Shown here in pieces: positions 21,946 to 32,754 of a stretch of 64,000 bases of DNA. Source of the stretch: Myoxocephalus aenaeus (lineage: Eukaryota; Chordata; Actinopteri; Perciformes; Cottidae); the NCBI GenBank assembly GCA_038501785.1, contig JBAMJR010000025.1, positions 6,630,001 through 6,694,000 of the forward strand, written 5' to 3'. Below the pieces are notes generated by a model. That model saw only the letters and a list, made by a program, of their open reading frames with translations, was not told the origin of the DNA and did no database searches. Both the position numbers and the translations under genes were made by a program. The number at the start of each line of letters is the position of its first letter. Position 1 is the stretch's first letter.

Positions 21946-22369
21946 CCCATTATCGGACAAGAAAAGAGAAAAATAAGTCAAGTGACGTTTCCTAAAGGAT
22001 ATCCAGAACTACAACGTTGATTAAATTCATTTAAATTGCTGAAATATAGGATGTGGGAAGAGTTATAGCCGAACCAAAAAAATTAAACTTACCGTTAAGT
22101 TTATGTAATTACATAAACCCCGTAGCCTCAACTTCACTTCAAGGCAGCGGCCTTAACATTTCACTAGTTCGTTCATAAGTACACTTTACAATGTCGGATT
22201 TCAATAAAAGACGCCTCTTTGTAACCCTACAAGCTTGCGCGAATAAAGCATTCAAAATCATTCGTTGTACTATATTAGTACCTTTTAAAATCCCAATGCG
22301 GCCGGACTGTTATTTTTCCTTGTTCCATCTTTCGACTGTGGTGGCTTCCGTGGGTGGGGAGGTTTCTTA
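21946..22369. other. No gene recognised; 20-bp perfect palindrome at 22099-22118
   Basis: GTTTATGTAATTACATAAAC is self-complementary. A frame from ATG 22191 (MSDFNKRRLFVTLQ) has no family resemblance and runs into a MITE. Confidence 0.35.
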
Positions 22370-22939
22370 TGCCGTGTTCACACCAAAAGAGTTGCGAATT
22401 TTCGCAACGCCGCTTCGCCTATATCGCGCCGCCCGGTGACAAATTCGCTCTATGTGATTAATTTTTTTTTTTTTTTACAACCATTCGCTGGGGAAAGGGG
22501 GCGGGGCGTATCTCCGTGTCTGTGAAATAACCACTAGTTCTGCTTTATACTTGTTGAGGAAGTCCCACAAACGTCGGAACATCAAACGCCCCCGTGTCTG
22601 GGTTCATAATATTATACGTAGTCACACACAGCTCCGACTCCTCCAGGATGAGTGTCTGAATGAAGCCGCTTCCAGCGCTCCTTCAGCGGACCCGCAGTTT
22701 GATTCAGTGACGGCAGGACGCCGGTGATGCCGGGCGGAGCTTCTCAACGGCGATTGGCTTTCGCAACTCCGCGTCGGGCGAATTATTCGCTGGCGTTGAA
22801 ATATTTCAACGGCAGCGAAAAGGCGAATTTGCGAATATTCGCAACGCCACTTTTTCGCAACCATTCGCATCTGTGCATTGACTTAACATGTAATCTGGAT
22901 GCGCAAATATTTCGTAACTCTTTTGGTTTGAACATGGCA
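22370..22939. mobile_element. PIF/Harbinger-type MITE, copy A
   Basis: 570 bp. The left end TGCCGTGTTCACACCAAA and right end TTTGGTTTGAACATGGCA are inverted, flanked by TTA on both sides (22367-22369 and 22940-22942), the usual Harbinger target. The body shares GTATAAAGCAGAACTAGTGG (inverted here) with the copies at 23093, 50147 and 63518. No transposase. Confidence 0.85.
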
Positions 22940-22942
22940 TTA

Positions 22943-23092
22943 GACTGCGTCACACGTCTTCAGCAGAGATTTATGCACATTTTAATACCCAGCATTCCCC
23001 AAACCAATGGTGAATAGACATAAAGGTTATAACTTTTACTTTTTTTTGGACTAAAACACCATGGTAACGCCCCAAGGCTTCGTTTTAAAGCG
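22943..23092. other. Spacer between two MITE copies
   Basis: No gene. Old TE or promoter-proximal sequence without recognised content. Confidence 0.3.
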
Positions 23093-23525
23093 TTTTTTCC
23101 ACCGGGCGCAAGTTGAAATTTTCCAACTCGGGCGAAAAGAAAAAAAATCGCGTTTGCCAATCAGCGTTGAGAATCAGTGTTGAGAAGCTCCGACCGTCAT
23201 CACCGCTGTCTTGCCTGAATCAATCTGCTGCTGGTCTGCTGTTGGAGTAGCCCTGGTAGCGGCCATCATTCAGACTCTGTTGTGGGACTACGGATAATAT
23301 TATGAAACCAGACACGATGGAGTTCGATGTTCCGACGTATGTGGAATTTACACAACAAGTATAAAGCAGAACTAGTGGTTATTTATTCCATGGTCGATAG
23401 CGGAAATGATCGCTCTTTTCACAGAGCTAAGCAACGGAGATAAGCCACGCCCCCAATCGCGCCACGTTTGGTGTGAACACAGCTTTTATTGTTGAGCGAG
23501 TAAACTGACGCGTAAACGCCCCACC
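23093..23525. mobile_element. Harbinger-type MITE, truncated copy D
   Basis: Begins in the CCACCGGGCGCAAG region, lacks the left terminus, and ends with GTTTGGTGTGAACACAGC plus a GAGCGAGTAAACTGACGCG tail shared with 50671. The body match includes ACAAGTATAAAGCAGAAC. It lies in the opposite orientation to copy A, 150 bases away. Confidence 0.65.
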
Positions 23526-23699
23526 CAAAAAATTTAAACTTTTTTATAATTTTATTAATTATAATAAATTATACAAATTGTCAATATTTGTGTTTTTGAG
23601 CTATGGAATGTACCCAGTAATATTTGTAAAATAGGATATCTGCCCAAAATATATGCTTTTCCTGCTCCCACACGGACAAACCGATCGCCCAAGCTTACG

Positions 23700-23760
23700 A
23701 TGGCCGCTCACTACGTGTCCAACATGGACAACGCCAAGCAAAGGGATCCATTTGGGATGG
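23700..23760 (+). CDS. Candidate host first coding exon (unidentified protein)
   Basis: ATG at 23700 in good context (ACGATGG) opens 61 coding bases, MAAHYVSNMDNAKQRDPFGM plus one base, ending at G|GTAAGT, a consensus donor. The upstream 60 bases (CCTGCTCCCACACGGACAAA) look like 5' UTR. The first intron would be phase 1 and begins with the CpG-containing sequence and tandem array into which two transposons inserted. I do not recognise the protein and see no obvious exon 2. In favour: start context, donor, lack of TE match. Against: shortness, and TE remnants directly upstream. It could also be part of an unknown transposon gene. Confidence 0.35.
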
Positions 23761-23899
23761 GTAAGTGTTTATGTTAGTAACGTGACCTGTAGCAAGCTAT
23801 CGCTGCTACTAACAGGAAGCTAACGGGAGGTAGCTCCTGCAGTGTTGGATGGTGTCTTGCGTGTTTAAGACTGAACGGTGCATAATCAACTTTTGTCCC

Positions 23900-25045
23900 C
23901 AGTATTTCCCCTACCGTTATAATAGGGGGGCGGGGCGCCCCCCTGAAGAAACCCCCTGTAATTTTCTCGATAGCGCCAGATCACAAGTCGTCATTTAAGT
24001 TTCTCTTTCCTTTAGAACAGGTCTACGCCTTGTTCTGTTATTAAACTAAACGGCCGTAATTTATTGATCTTATCCGTAATTTCTGTCTCTAAATGGTCGC
24101 GTTAACACTTCTCTGCTCGCTGTGCGCATCGGAGCGGAACTCTGCTGTGCGCGCGCAGAGACACGTGCGCGCGCGCACACACACAGGTGAGCACTGAGCA
24201 CACACAGCAGCGGACAGAGAGCGTCGAAAAATATGTCGCGTGAAAAGCAGACCGCTATATCTGCATTTTAAACGCTCCCAGGGTGAAGATGGCAACAGCA
24301 GCTCTCATGAGAGGAACAACCAAAGTTGCTCCTCGCACCAGAACAGCTCTCTGAACCCGCAACAGCTCTCCTGCTCCAAGTGAAAGAGCCAAAGTGCTCG
24401 TATCTTCTAGCCAACAATGAGCTGCTGGCTTCACATATTACAAAAGTACAAAGTACACGGACATAAAACTAAGTCATTAATAAATACATGGAGGAATGCC
24501 TGTACTTTCGGGTAAATGTTTACGGTACGCCGTAAACAGGTTACGCTTGCGCATGCACGGCTCGCCGACTTTTGGCTCTTTGCCAGAAGTCTCTGTGAGG
24601 TCACTTTTCTGCGGCTGCGTCTCTCAAAACAAAACAGATCTCAGCTCAACGTTGAACATGAAGTGTATCAAATCTACAACCCTGTTTTTAAAAAGATGTG
24701 TAGAGTAAAGCAGCTCACTGCTCCACTAATACTGATACAACCTGATGCTCACATATCTGCACTCATTCTGTTTTGTTTGGCAAAAAATAAATAAATAGCT
24801 TATTGTTTTCCACAATGAGCTATTTAGTAGTAACTAAATATTAAAATAAAAAATTGTCTGATGGAGCAATCTGATTTACTTGAAAGTGATTGCAATTTTC
24901 TTTATTTTGTTACTTATAAAAGCACATATGGAGTCACAAAATGAAGTTATTTACAGAAAAAGTTTGAGAACCACTACTTTAAGTGTCGGTGTCACCGCCG
25001 TCGCCCCCGCCCTCCCCTGAAACTGTAAACCTAGGGGAAACACTG
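23900..25045. mobile_element. hAT-like non-autonomous element with 5-bp duplication
   Basis: 1146 bp. The left end is CAGTATTTCCCCTACCGTT; the right end, reversed, is CAGTGTTTCCCCTAGGTTT. Both sides carry GTCCC (23895-23899 and 25046-25050). The paralogous uninterrupted tandem unit (26820) supports a single copy of that site before insertion. CAGTG-type ends with 5-bp duplications fit the hAT5 group. The core 24015-24890 is paralogous to 995-1925, an element with different ends. Also inside is AAGTTTGAGAACCACTA (24959-24975), the inverse of another hAT-type terminus. No transposase. Confidence 0.75.
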
Positions 25046-25093
25046 GTCCCTATCACTGTTAACTTTCTTTCAATGAACATAGTACGACTAGTA

Positions 25094-26673
25094 CACCGCG
25101 TTCCACATTATTATGCAAATTACACTTTGCTCAGATTTTCCTAAATAGTAATGCACAGTCAGTCAGTATCATTTTCAAGTCATCAACTGTTAGAGTATAA
25201 GTCAAATTCTATTGAACAAACCTCCTAATGATAACAGTATTTTTTTCAAAAATAAAAAACTCAAAATGCAGTGTTCCAAATTATTATGCAGAATTTCAGA
25301 ATTTCAGAGTTTCAAGATATTTTATAGGTTGTAAAGAACAAAAAATTGTCATTTGTTGAATTTGCAGCATTAGGAGGTCATATTTACTGAAATCAAGAAA
25401 AGTTTGAATCAAAAACATCTTAACAGGTCAAGTTACATGTTAACATAGGACCCCTTCTTTGATATCAACTTCACAATTCTTGCATCCATTGAACTTGTGA
25501 GTTCTTTGATAGTTTCTGCTTTAATGTCTTTGCAGGATGCCATAATAGCCTCTCAGAGCACCTGCTTGGATGTGAACTGCCTTCCACCCACATAGATCTT
25601 TTGCTTGATGATGCTCCAAAGGTTCTCAATAGGGTTAAGGTCAGGGGAAGATGGGGGCCACACCATGAGTTTCTCTCCTTTTATGCCCATAGCAGCCAAT
25701 GCCCCAGAGGTATTCTTTGCAGCATGACATGGTGCATTGTCATGCATGAATATGATTTTGCTACGGAAGGCACGGTTCTTCTTTTTGTACCACAGAAGAA
25801 AGTGGTCAGTCAGAAACTCTACATACTTTGCCGAGGTCATTTTCACACCGTCAGGGACCCTGAAGGGGCCTACCAGCTCTCTCCCCATGATTCCGGCCCA
25901 AAACATGACTCCGCCACCTCCTTGTTGACGTCTCAGCCTTGTTGGGACATGGTGGCCATTCATCAACCATCCACTACTCCATCCATCAGGACCATCAAGG
26001 GTTGCACGGCACTCATCCGTAAACAAAACAGTTTGAAAGTTAGTCTTCATGTAGTCCTGAGCCCACTGCAACCTTTTTTGCTTGTGAGCTTGGTTTAGGG
26101 GTGGCCGAATAACAGGTTGAAGGACACTTGCAAACCTCTTGAGCATCCTACATCTTGAAGTTCGCGAGACTCCAGAGGCACCAGCGGCTTCAAACACCTG
26201 TTTGCTGCTATTCAATGGCATTTTAGTGGCTGCTCTCTTAACCCTACGTATTTCTTTGGCAGAAATCTTCCTTATTTTGCCTTTGTCTGAACGAACCCGC
26301 TTGTGCTGTGAATCGGTGACAAATTTCTTCACCGTCCGATGATCACGCGCAATTCTTTTGGAAATATCCAATGTTGTGATACCTTGACCAAGGTATTGCA
26401 CTATTTGCCGCTTTTCAGCAGCAGAGAGATCCTTTTTCTTCCCCATTTTGCCTGAACCATGTAGCTTGCTTAATAATGTGGAACATCCTTCTTAAGTAGT
26501 TTTCCTTTGATTGGGCTCACCTGGCAAACTAATTATTATTATTACTATTTGGATGATTTCAATCATCCAAATAGCCCTGAGACACAATACCATCCATGAG
26601 TTTCATTGAAAAACCAAAAAAATAATGTTTATGACCCTTAAATACAATTTGCCTAATAATGTGGAACGTGGTG
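25094..26673 (-). mobile_element. Tc1/mariner transposon (DD37E type), nearly complete
   Basis: 1580 bp between TA dinucleotides (25092-25093 and 26674-26675). Ends CACCGCGTTCCACATTATTA and, inward from the right, CACCACGTTCCACATTATTA differ at one base in twenty. One long minus-strand transposase frame lies inside. The target TA is part of the ACTAGTAGTG text of the tandem unit, seen intact at 26853-26862. High end similarity and a nearly intact frame make this the youngest-looking autonomous-type element in the window. Confidence 0.95.
25433..26446 (-). pseudogene. Tc1/mariner DD37E transposase with one premature stop
   Basis: The minus-strand frame from ATG 26446 has 297 residues, a TGA at 25553-25555, then 39 more in-frame codons to TAA at 25433-25435. 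Total length would be about 337, normal for Tc1 transposases. N-terminus: helix-turn-helix (LSAAEKRQIVQYLGQGITT) and second DNA-binding part. Catalytic residues: Asp in VLFTDECRA, Asp in IFMHDNAPCH, Glu in SPDLNPIENLW; 37 residues lie between the last two. The GGGGVMFWAGI glycine block is present. The protein excises the element and reinserts it at TA. The stop removes the C-terminal tail only, which follows the catalytic Glu by about 25 residues, so activity is probably lost but not certainly. Confidence 0.9.
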
Positions 26674-27013
26674 TAGTGTTGGCTCTCCATTGTGTGTTTG
26701 TAAGACCGCAACTAATGTTTGTTGACGTTAGCTTAGCTTAGCAACGTTAACATGTAACTTGTGTCGGATGTTCTTTTACGTATCTAAGACTGAACGGTAC
26801 AAATCAAATATTGTCACTAACACCGTTAACTTTCTTTCAGTGAACTTAGTACCACTAGTAGTGTTGGATCTCAGTGACGTTTTCATAAGACTGTAACTAA
26901 CTTAGTTTGTTGACGTTAGCTTAGCAACGTTAACACGTAACTCGTGCCGGATGTCTTGAGTGTCTAGACTGAACGGGGCAAATCAAATATTGTCACTATA
27001 CACTGACTAGTAG

Positions 27014-27207
27014 TGAATTTATTTTACAGAGAGGAGTATATATATATTTTTTTAATAAGATGTCATTATGTCAAAGTGTTGGACTGAATGTTATATATTT
27101 AACTGCAAAGTAGTAATGCGTGATTTTTGCATTGAATCATACGGGGATGTTTGCTGAAATTGAATGTCTGGCCCTACCCCCAAAAAAAAATCCACCAGCC
27201 GCCACTG
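27014..27207 (-). mobile_element. hAT-like element end
   Basis: On the minus strand from 27207: CAGTGGCGGCTGGTGGATTT, a terminus I recognise from fish hAT-type MITEs. The opposite end was not found, so only the end is called. Confidence 0.4.
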
Positions 27208-27310
27208 CGACTGAATATAGTTAAATTACGTGTTTGAAGGTCTGATGATGGATAGTTCATTTAAGTTCAGTTTATTGTGGGGTTTGGGGAAAAGAAAGGA
27301 CAAGCCTGGA

Positions 27311-28797
27311 GGTCCGTGTACTTTGCGGCCAACGGATTTTCGTTTTGAAATGAGAAAACCAAAATCGGGAAACGAGCTGTTTCCCGATTTCAGTTTAGAA
27401 ATAGGAAAACAAAAAATGGAAAATGACCCATTTTCCGGTTTTTGTTTTGATAATAGAAAATGAAAAAGACCCGTTATCTGATTTTCTTTGATGTGCTTAA
27501 ACATGGACATCGAGAATTTTGCGTAGGTTTTTGTGTTGTTACCCGGAAGTTGCTCCCACGAGCTTGACAGTCACATTCATGTCAGCAGAGGGCACGCTGC
27601 GTAGGTTTTTGTGTTGTGACCCGGAAGCTATCAGTAGTTGGCGGTGTTGGAGTCAGACATCCCTGGGTACATCCCAAGTCTCTAAATTGTTGTTTCCTCG
27701 CTCCTCGATCCTCGATTGAACCGGAAGTGGTTCAGCGCCGCCATCTTGACGGCCGTCCCAAAGCTCTTATTCAGCTCGGAGGAGCGAGGATCGAGGAGCA
27801 AGGAGGGAAATCGGAGGAGCCATGATCGAGGAGCCCCGAGAGCAGGCTTCCAGGAAGTGTTTTAACGCTGGACACGCCCCCTCAGTGTTCATCTGTTATG
27901 TGTTTGGACGCTGGAGCTGAGCGGACTGATCGCTGGAGTTTCATACCAGAGACGATCACAGATTAAACTCAAGCTATATATTATATCTGTTTTCTTATTC
28001 ACCATCTGGTTAAAATAAAATATGTTCATTGTAGGTCTGAACAACAAAAGGACCACAAACAACTGTCTTCAAAGATTTGATCTGTTGTTTCCCTCAATAA
28101 CTTTGATTATGTATGTAATTAAAATCAGAGAGAGCTGGAGAGAGGAAACACTTTTTTACAACACGTAATGAAGAGAAACTATATTTATATTGTGGGTTAT
28201 TTTATAATGATGTCACAATCAGAATTTCAAAACATACCGACGTAAATGATAAATAAATAAATTAGACGCATTCCGCTGGTAAAAATCGATCCTGCGCGTA
28301 TAAGCAGGACACATTACAGTATATAAATACTCAATGCAGTTTATTAAATGGTAACAGACGACAGAGAAAACATCTCCACTCTTGACTTGTCTTTATTAAT
28401 ATAAGTAGTAGTTTAACACAATTAAATCAACTGAAAACATACGATAATTTTCATCAATATTTTAAGTGCATTTTTTTTGGAATGTTCGCTAAAAACTCTC
28501 CGGACAAAACTTAGTCAGCTGTTAAAGCGCCTGACAGCTGATCAGATGTGATCAGCTGTCAGGCGGCCGCAGTCATCATAAATCGACGTTGCTTCACGTG
28601 ACGCTTCAGAGGAAAGGACGTCTCATGTCTCTTAAAACATATTTCCTCGCGTCTTCGCTCCGCGCATGGTTTCCTTGCGTCTCTCCATGCATCCCTGGTG
28701 GGAGGGACTAAGACACAAGGAAAGGACGCAAGTGAGTTTGAGATTTTGGTTTTCTCATTTCAAAACGAAAATCCGTTGGCCGCAAAGTACACGGACC
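27311..28797. mobile_element. 1.5-kb element with about 55-bp inverted ends
   Basis: 27311-27365 and 28743-28797 are near-perfect inverse copies, starting GGTCCGTGTACTTTGCGGCC. CCTGGA flanks both sides (27305-27310 and 28798-28803), a probable 6-bp target duplication. The interior from about 27860 to 28735 is paralogous to 52085-52990, which lacks these ends, so one repeat seems nested in the other. Also inside is a compact inverted pair around GGAGCGAGGATCGAGGAGC. No coding sequence; class unknown. Confidence 0.75.
27543..27748 (+). promoter_or_regulatory. ETS and YY1-like motif cluster
   Basis: Three CCGGAAG words (27543, 27618, 27721) and GCCGCCATCTTG (27737-27748) lie within 206 bases, the combination typical of vertebrate CpG promoters, here inside a transposable element. 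Motif match only. Confidence 0.3.
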
Positions 28798-28803
28798 CCT
28801 GGA

Positions 28804-29220
28804 GTGTAGCTGTTGAAAGGACTTAGCTTGATGGTCCAACGAAGCAAAGGAGATTCACAGTGGCATCCAAGCAGGTCGTTGCTTTACAAGTTTCTCCTGA
28901 AACCGTCTGCTCTCGGGATCCGCACTCCTGACTGGTTGTCCACGACGTTAATGAACTTGGCCTGTTCTATTCCTTAGTTGCTCCAGTTGTGTTATACTTC
29001 AACTATTTTAATCTTTGAGCTTAAGGTGTCCAGAAGCTGAATTTTAAGTAGACTTATCTTCTTTCACCAACTCTCGCTCCTCTCTCTGATCTCCATGCTG
29101 GTTTGGTTAGTTGATTGTTTCCCCCAGCTCACAGGTGTGCTCATTTAGCTCCCCCTTGGCTCCACCTTCTTTTGCTGTTAGGGTGGTTAGGGCTATTCTG
29201 TGCTTTTCCTTTTCCGCTAC
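28804..29220. other. No gene; probable upstream part of the L2 copy
   Basis: No recognised coding sequence until the L2 frame begins near 29221. Confidence 0.35.
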
Positions 29221-29850
29221 AACCGACAAAGCCTTAATTGGTGATGCACCATCATATTTTAAGGAGCTTATAGTACCATATAACCCCACTAGAGAGCTCA
29301 TAGTGCCATATTACCCCACTAGAGAGCTCATAGTACCATATTACCCCACTAGAGAGCTCATAGTGCCATATTACCCACTAGAGAGCTGCACTCACTGAAT
29401 GCAGGGCTACTGGTGGTTCCTAGAGTCTCAAAAAGTAGGATGTGGGCCAGAGTCTCCAGTTATCAAGCTCCTCTTCTATGCTTCCACTTTCAGTCCCGGG
29501 GGGCAGACAGTCACCTCATTTAAGAGTAAAGACTTTCCTCTTTGATAGCGCTTATAGTTAGGGCTGTTTCAGGCTTATAGTTAGGGCTGTTTCAGGCTTA
29601 TAGTTAGGGCTGGCTCAGGTTTGCCCTGGTCCAGCCCTTAGATATGCTGCTATCGGCCTAGACTGCTGGGGGACATCTTAGACTGAGCTCTTCTCCTCCT
29701 CTGCTCTCTCCTTCTGGACAAATTCATGTCTCTTCAATGCTCATTACTAACTCTACTTCTTCCCCAGAGTCTCTGTGCTTTCTCACCTCACGTTTCCATG
29801 GGTCGTGGCTGTCTGGAGCCGGTCCTGGCCCCCTCTCTATTACCATTGCA
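29221..29850 (+). pseudogene. L2-type LINE 3' end: ORF C-terminus and 3' UTR
   Basis: Reads DKALIGDAPSYFKELIVPY from 29227, then after the repeated block, in a shifted frame, LHSLNAGLLVVPRVSKSRM and VKTFLFD, the C-terminal end of L2-like LINE polyproteins. The 3' UTR follows (GGTTTGCCCTGGTCCAGCCC, TGAATTCATG-like text), the same as on the minus strand at 2930-3590, and stops near 29850. A small 28-bp repeat (CTTATAGTTAGGGCTG, three copies, 29549-29612) marks the UTR start. 5'-truncated and frameshifted. Confidence 0.85.
29264..29386 (+). repeat. 30-bp in-frame tandem repeat in the L2 ORF
   Basis: Four copies of GAGCTCATAGTACCATATTA plus CCCCACTAGA, each adding ELIVPYYPTR. The last copy lost one base, which shifts the frame. 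The parent protein has one such unit. Confidence 0.9.
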
Positions 29851-31989
29851 GCTCATGAAATCTAGACAGGATACGCAAGAGACAGATTTGTTCATTAGTA
29901 CGCAAATGCCACCAGAGTTACTGGGGTTTGATCAGTTATGTAACCTTTGCACAAAGGTAGTTTGTGAAACACTAATTCACATTTTATTTTCAGAGATTCA
30001 TTGAAAACTAATGGAGAATGTTATTGAAAGGAACCCCCTGCTCTAAAGTACTGACGAACCGCTGTCATAAACATTCAGGCAGCAATTCTTCAGTCTCAAA
30101 GATAAACCATGACTAACAGGCAAAACTGAGCCAGAGAGACAAAGCATATTGCTAAAGGCTTATTTTGTAGCAGTTCTTTAAGTTGTATGGTGGTGTAGGA
30201 TTTGCTTTTAGTGCAACAAATGGGACATGTGAGAGCTTGCATGTGTGCAACAGAAGCCAGGAGATAATCCATTGCTGCAGGTTTTTAAAAACACTTGTGA
30301 GTTCCAGATGGGCTGTCGTCGTAATAGTCAGACTACACATGTTGGCAGCGCCTCTTTGACACCCTGCTGGGAGAAGGTCAGCGCCCCGCTGTTCCAGAGT
30401 GCTGCAGCTGTGTCTGGAGGGAGATGTGTCCTCATCAAAAGTGCTTGATATTTGCGATGCATCAGCTCTGAGCCTGCCTGCTGGGAGTCACCACAATGAA
30501 ATGGGGAACAAATTAAGTTACATTGCAGTTTCTGTCCAGATCCACTTTTAAGTATGCAGCTTTCTCTTACTACTCCCTCTTTCCCTTTAGATCACAGCTG
30601 AATCCAAAACTTACTGTCCATGATTTATGAAAAAAAGAGTTCACCTGCAAACTGTGTCTAGCATTGTGCTGCTTCATACAGTTCTAGCAACATGGACCAT
30701 TTAGGAGATGGGTCATGTCTTCCAGAGAACTGTTCAAAGAAAAGTTAGTAGACAACAATGATCCCAACTGGACTGAGGAACATTGATTCTGTTGGACGTT
30801 GAGCGTGATAATTAATAAATTTAAGATAATTTTGGCTTTATGGGTTGAGTAGAATATAGTCTAAACACAACTTATTCTATTTATCTCTGAATAAAGTTGA
30901 CATGGCCACTGCGCAAGCTCTGGTTTGGTCTCCACCAACTAAGAAAACATATGTGGCTCTTTCGCACCTAAATGGTTCCCTATGTTCACCAGCTAGTCTT
31001 GAACTACGTCTGTCTGCTCTTTGGTACCGAACAGTCAGTGTGGGGTTACATTTTAGAGCTGATCAGTCTGCAGCTACAGTATCTCCTAAAGCCTTTGGGT
31101 CTACTACTTAATGGGTGTGTACTCAGACAGCTGTGCACACATGCGCAGCAGATTGCTAAACTACCACTTTTAGCATTGTGTCTGTGCAGTCTCGAAGAAT
31201 TGGTGGTTTGCGGACGTCCGCACAAAACCTACGTGTGCAATCTGATGACAAAATGTATGTCACACAGCCCCTAGTGGACGCTTGTGGACCCTTGCATGCG
31301 TGGAAAGTACAATTCCGGCTACAGGACGCTGATAAGGAGTGATGCAATTGAACCAAAACATCAACATTTGTGGTCCATAATTGAGATGAATAGTTCACGA
31401 AAATGAACCACTTAGTCCCAAGAGCAGGAGCACACTATCACAGGTTGTTTTTAGGGTAAAACTTCTACCTGACCGCTTTAGTGTATTAGTTGGTGGTAAT
31501 TATAATTACAGTGAATAGTAAACATTAGAATGAACTGGAATGCTAGTGGACAGAACTGTTTCGGTGACTTTTCCTGTGTGCTGAGCTTATGGAGCAGAGA
31601 CTTTGGAGGAAGAGAAGAAGGCTGCGTCTGCTCATGATGAATGATGCATGAACTTGACAGAGGAAACTCAACTAAACTTCTAGATTCTGAAATAATCAAT
31701 GTAGTTATGCTGATGTTCCTCATGCGTTACACGTGTCACGGACAGCACTGAAGTTCTGCTTGTCGCTCTTATGTTCACATTACAAAATATTTTCATCAAT
31801 GATATTAATCTATCCACCTGCAACCCAACCCCTACAAATCAGAATATTCATTTTTCTGACCCCAGCTGCCTGTCCCTAACAGATTAAGTTCCTCCAGATA
31901 GAACACTTTAGATGAGGTCACAGACCATACTTAACTAACGACTAGTAACTACCTGAATTAATCATGATTTGCAGTATTAAAACATTTTT
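29851..31989. other. No gene recognised
   Basis: No clear protein family. 30901-31330 reads like old repeat DNA (frames with KPLGLLLNGC and similar). 30290-30480 is GC-richer, without a usable frame. Confidence 0.35.
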
Positions 31990-32240
31990 ATAAAGCACAT
32001 GTTAACATAGCCCCTAACCATTAGTGCATATCTAAATCATATGTATAAATAAATGCATGAATAAATGACATTTAAATAATTGTATAATTTACTAACACTT
32101 TATAAATGATCTTATTAATCATCTATAAGTCATTAATACTTAATTTACAAATGAACAGTGTTTATAAATTGCATACTAATGAGTTATTAATGACCACTAA
32201 TCCACTCATTGGGTTGATGCCCTTGTAAATTAAATATTTA
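31990..32240. repeat. AT-rich diverged repeat
   Basis: TTATAAATGATCTTATTAAT-type text with repeated ATTTATAAA and TTATTAATG words, seen in many fish repeats. Non-coding. Confidence 0.4.
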
Positions 32241-32754
32241 TAGTGTATCCACAGAGAAATGCGACTTCAGTTGAACAACAGTTTGCCACAAATTGTTGAT
32301 GGACAGCAACTGCAGCTGCTGAAAACCTTCCGGGTAACACTCTGTTGTGAGTATTACACATCAATCGACCATTTTGTCAGTAACTGTTGGAATCACAGGA
32401 TGAAATCAAGATGTCACGTCCTGAACCGAGCAGCTCGACCCAACCTCCATATTGCTCCTTAAGCTGCTTCGGTTTGGACCATTGCTCTTTTTAGGCCCTC
32501 AACTTTATGGAACTGTGACACTAAACTTCTGTAGGACCCCTTTAAATGGAGCCAGCAATAGTGTAAACGCTATCCGTGAACTCAACACTCTTTTCTACTT
32601 AAATCATGGGGGTTGTCATGGTAAAAGCCATTTTAGGTCCAGCGTTCTCAAGACAAAAGTGCGTACTCACTGTAGTACAAGAAAGTTTTATATTTCACCC
32701 CACTTTTGATTTATTGTAGCTTCTGCGTGGAGAATTCATACCCATCGTCTGACT
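32241..32754. other. No gene recognised
   Basis: No family match seen on either strand. Confidence 0.35.

Larger units (their letters stand above)
23842..27013 (+). repeat. Diverged tandem array of a 150-186-bp unit, split by two transposons
   Basis: The unit runs GTGTTGGAT, GTTGACGTTAGCTTAG, AGACTGAACGG..CAAATC, CCGTTAACTTTCTTTCA, AGTACCACTAGTA. Units are at 23842-23899 continued at 25046-25093, then 26676-26859 and 26860-27013. The first unit is interrupted twice, by the hAT-like element and by the Tc1 element. Confidence 0.8.

Noticed and set aside
22191..22439. 82-residue frame starting MSDFNKRRLF
   Set aside because: Second half lies in the Harbinger MITE; first half has no family resemblance.
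25601..26098. 165-residue plus-strand frame
   Set aside because: Shadow of the Tc1 transposase on the opposite strand.
30902..31274. Overlapping frames (KPLGLLLNGC and similar)
   Set aside because: Two frames compete and neither has a recognisable domain; likely old repeat DNA.
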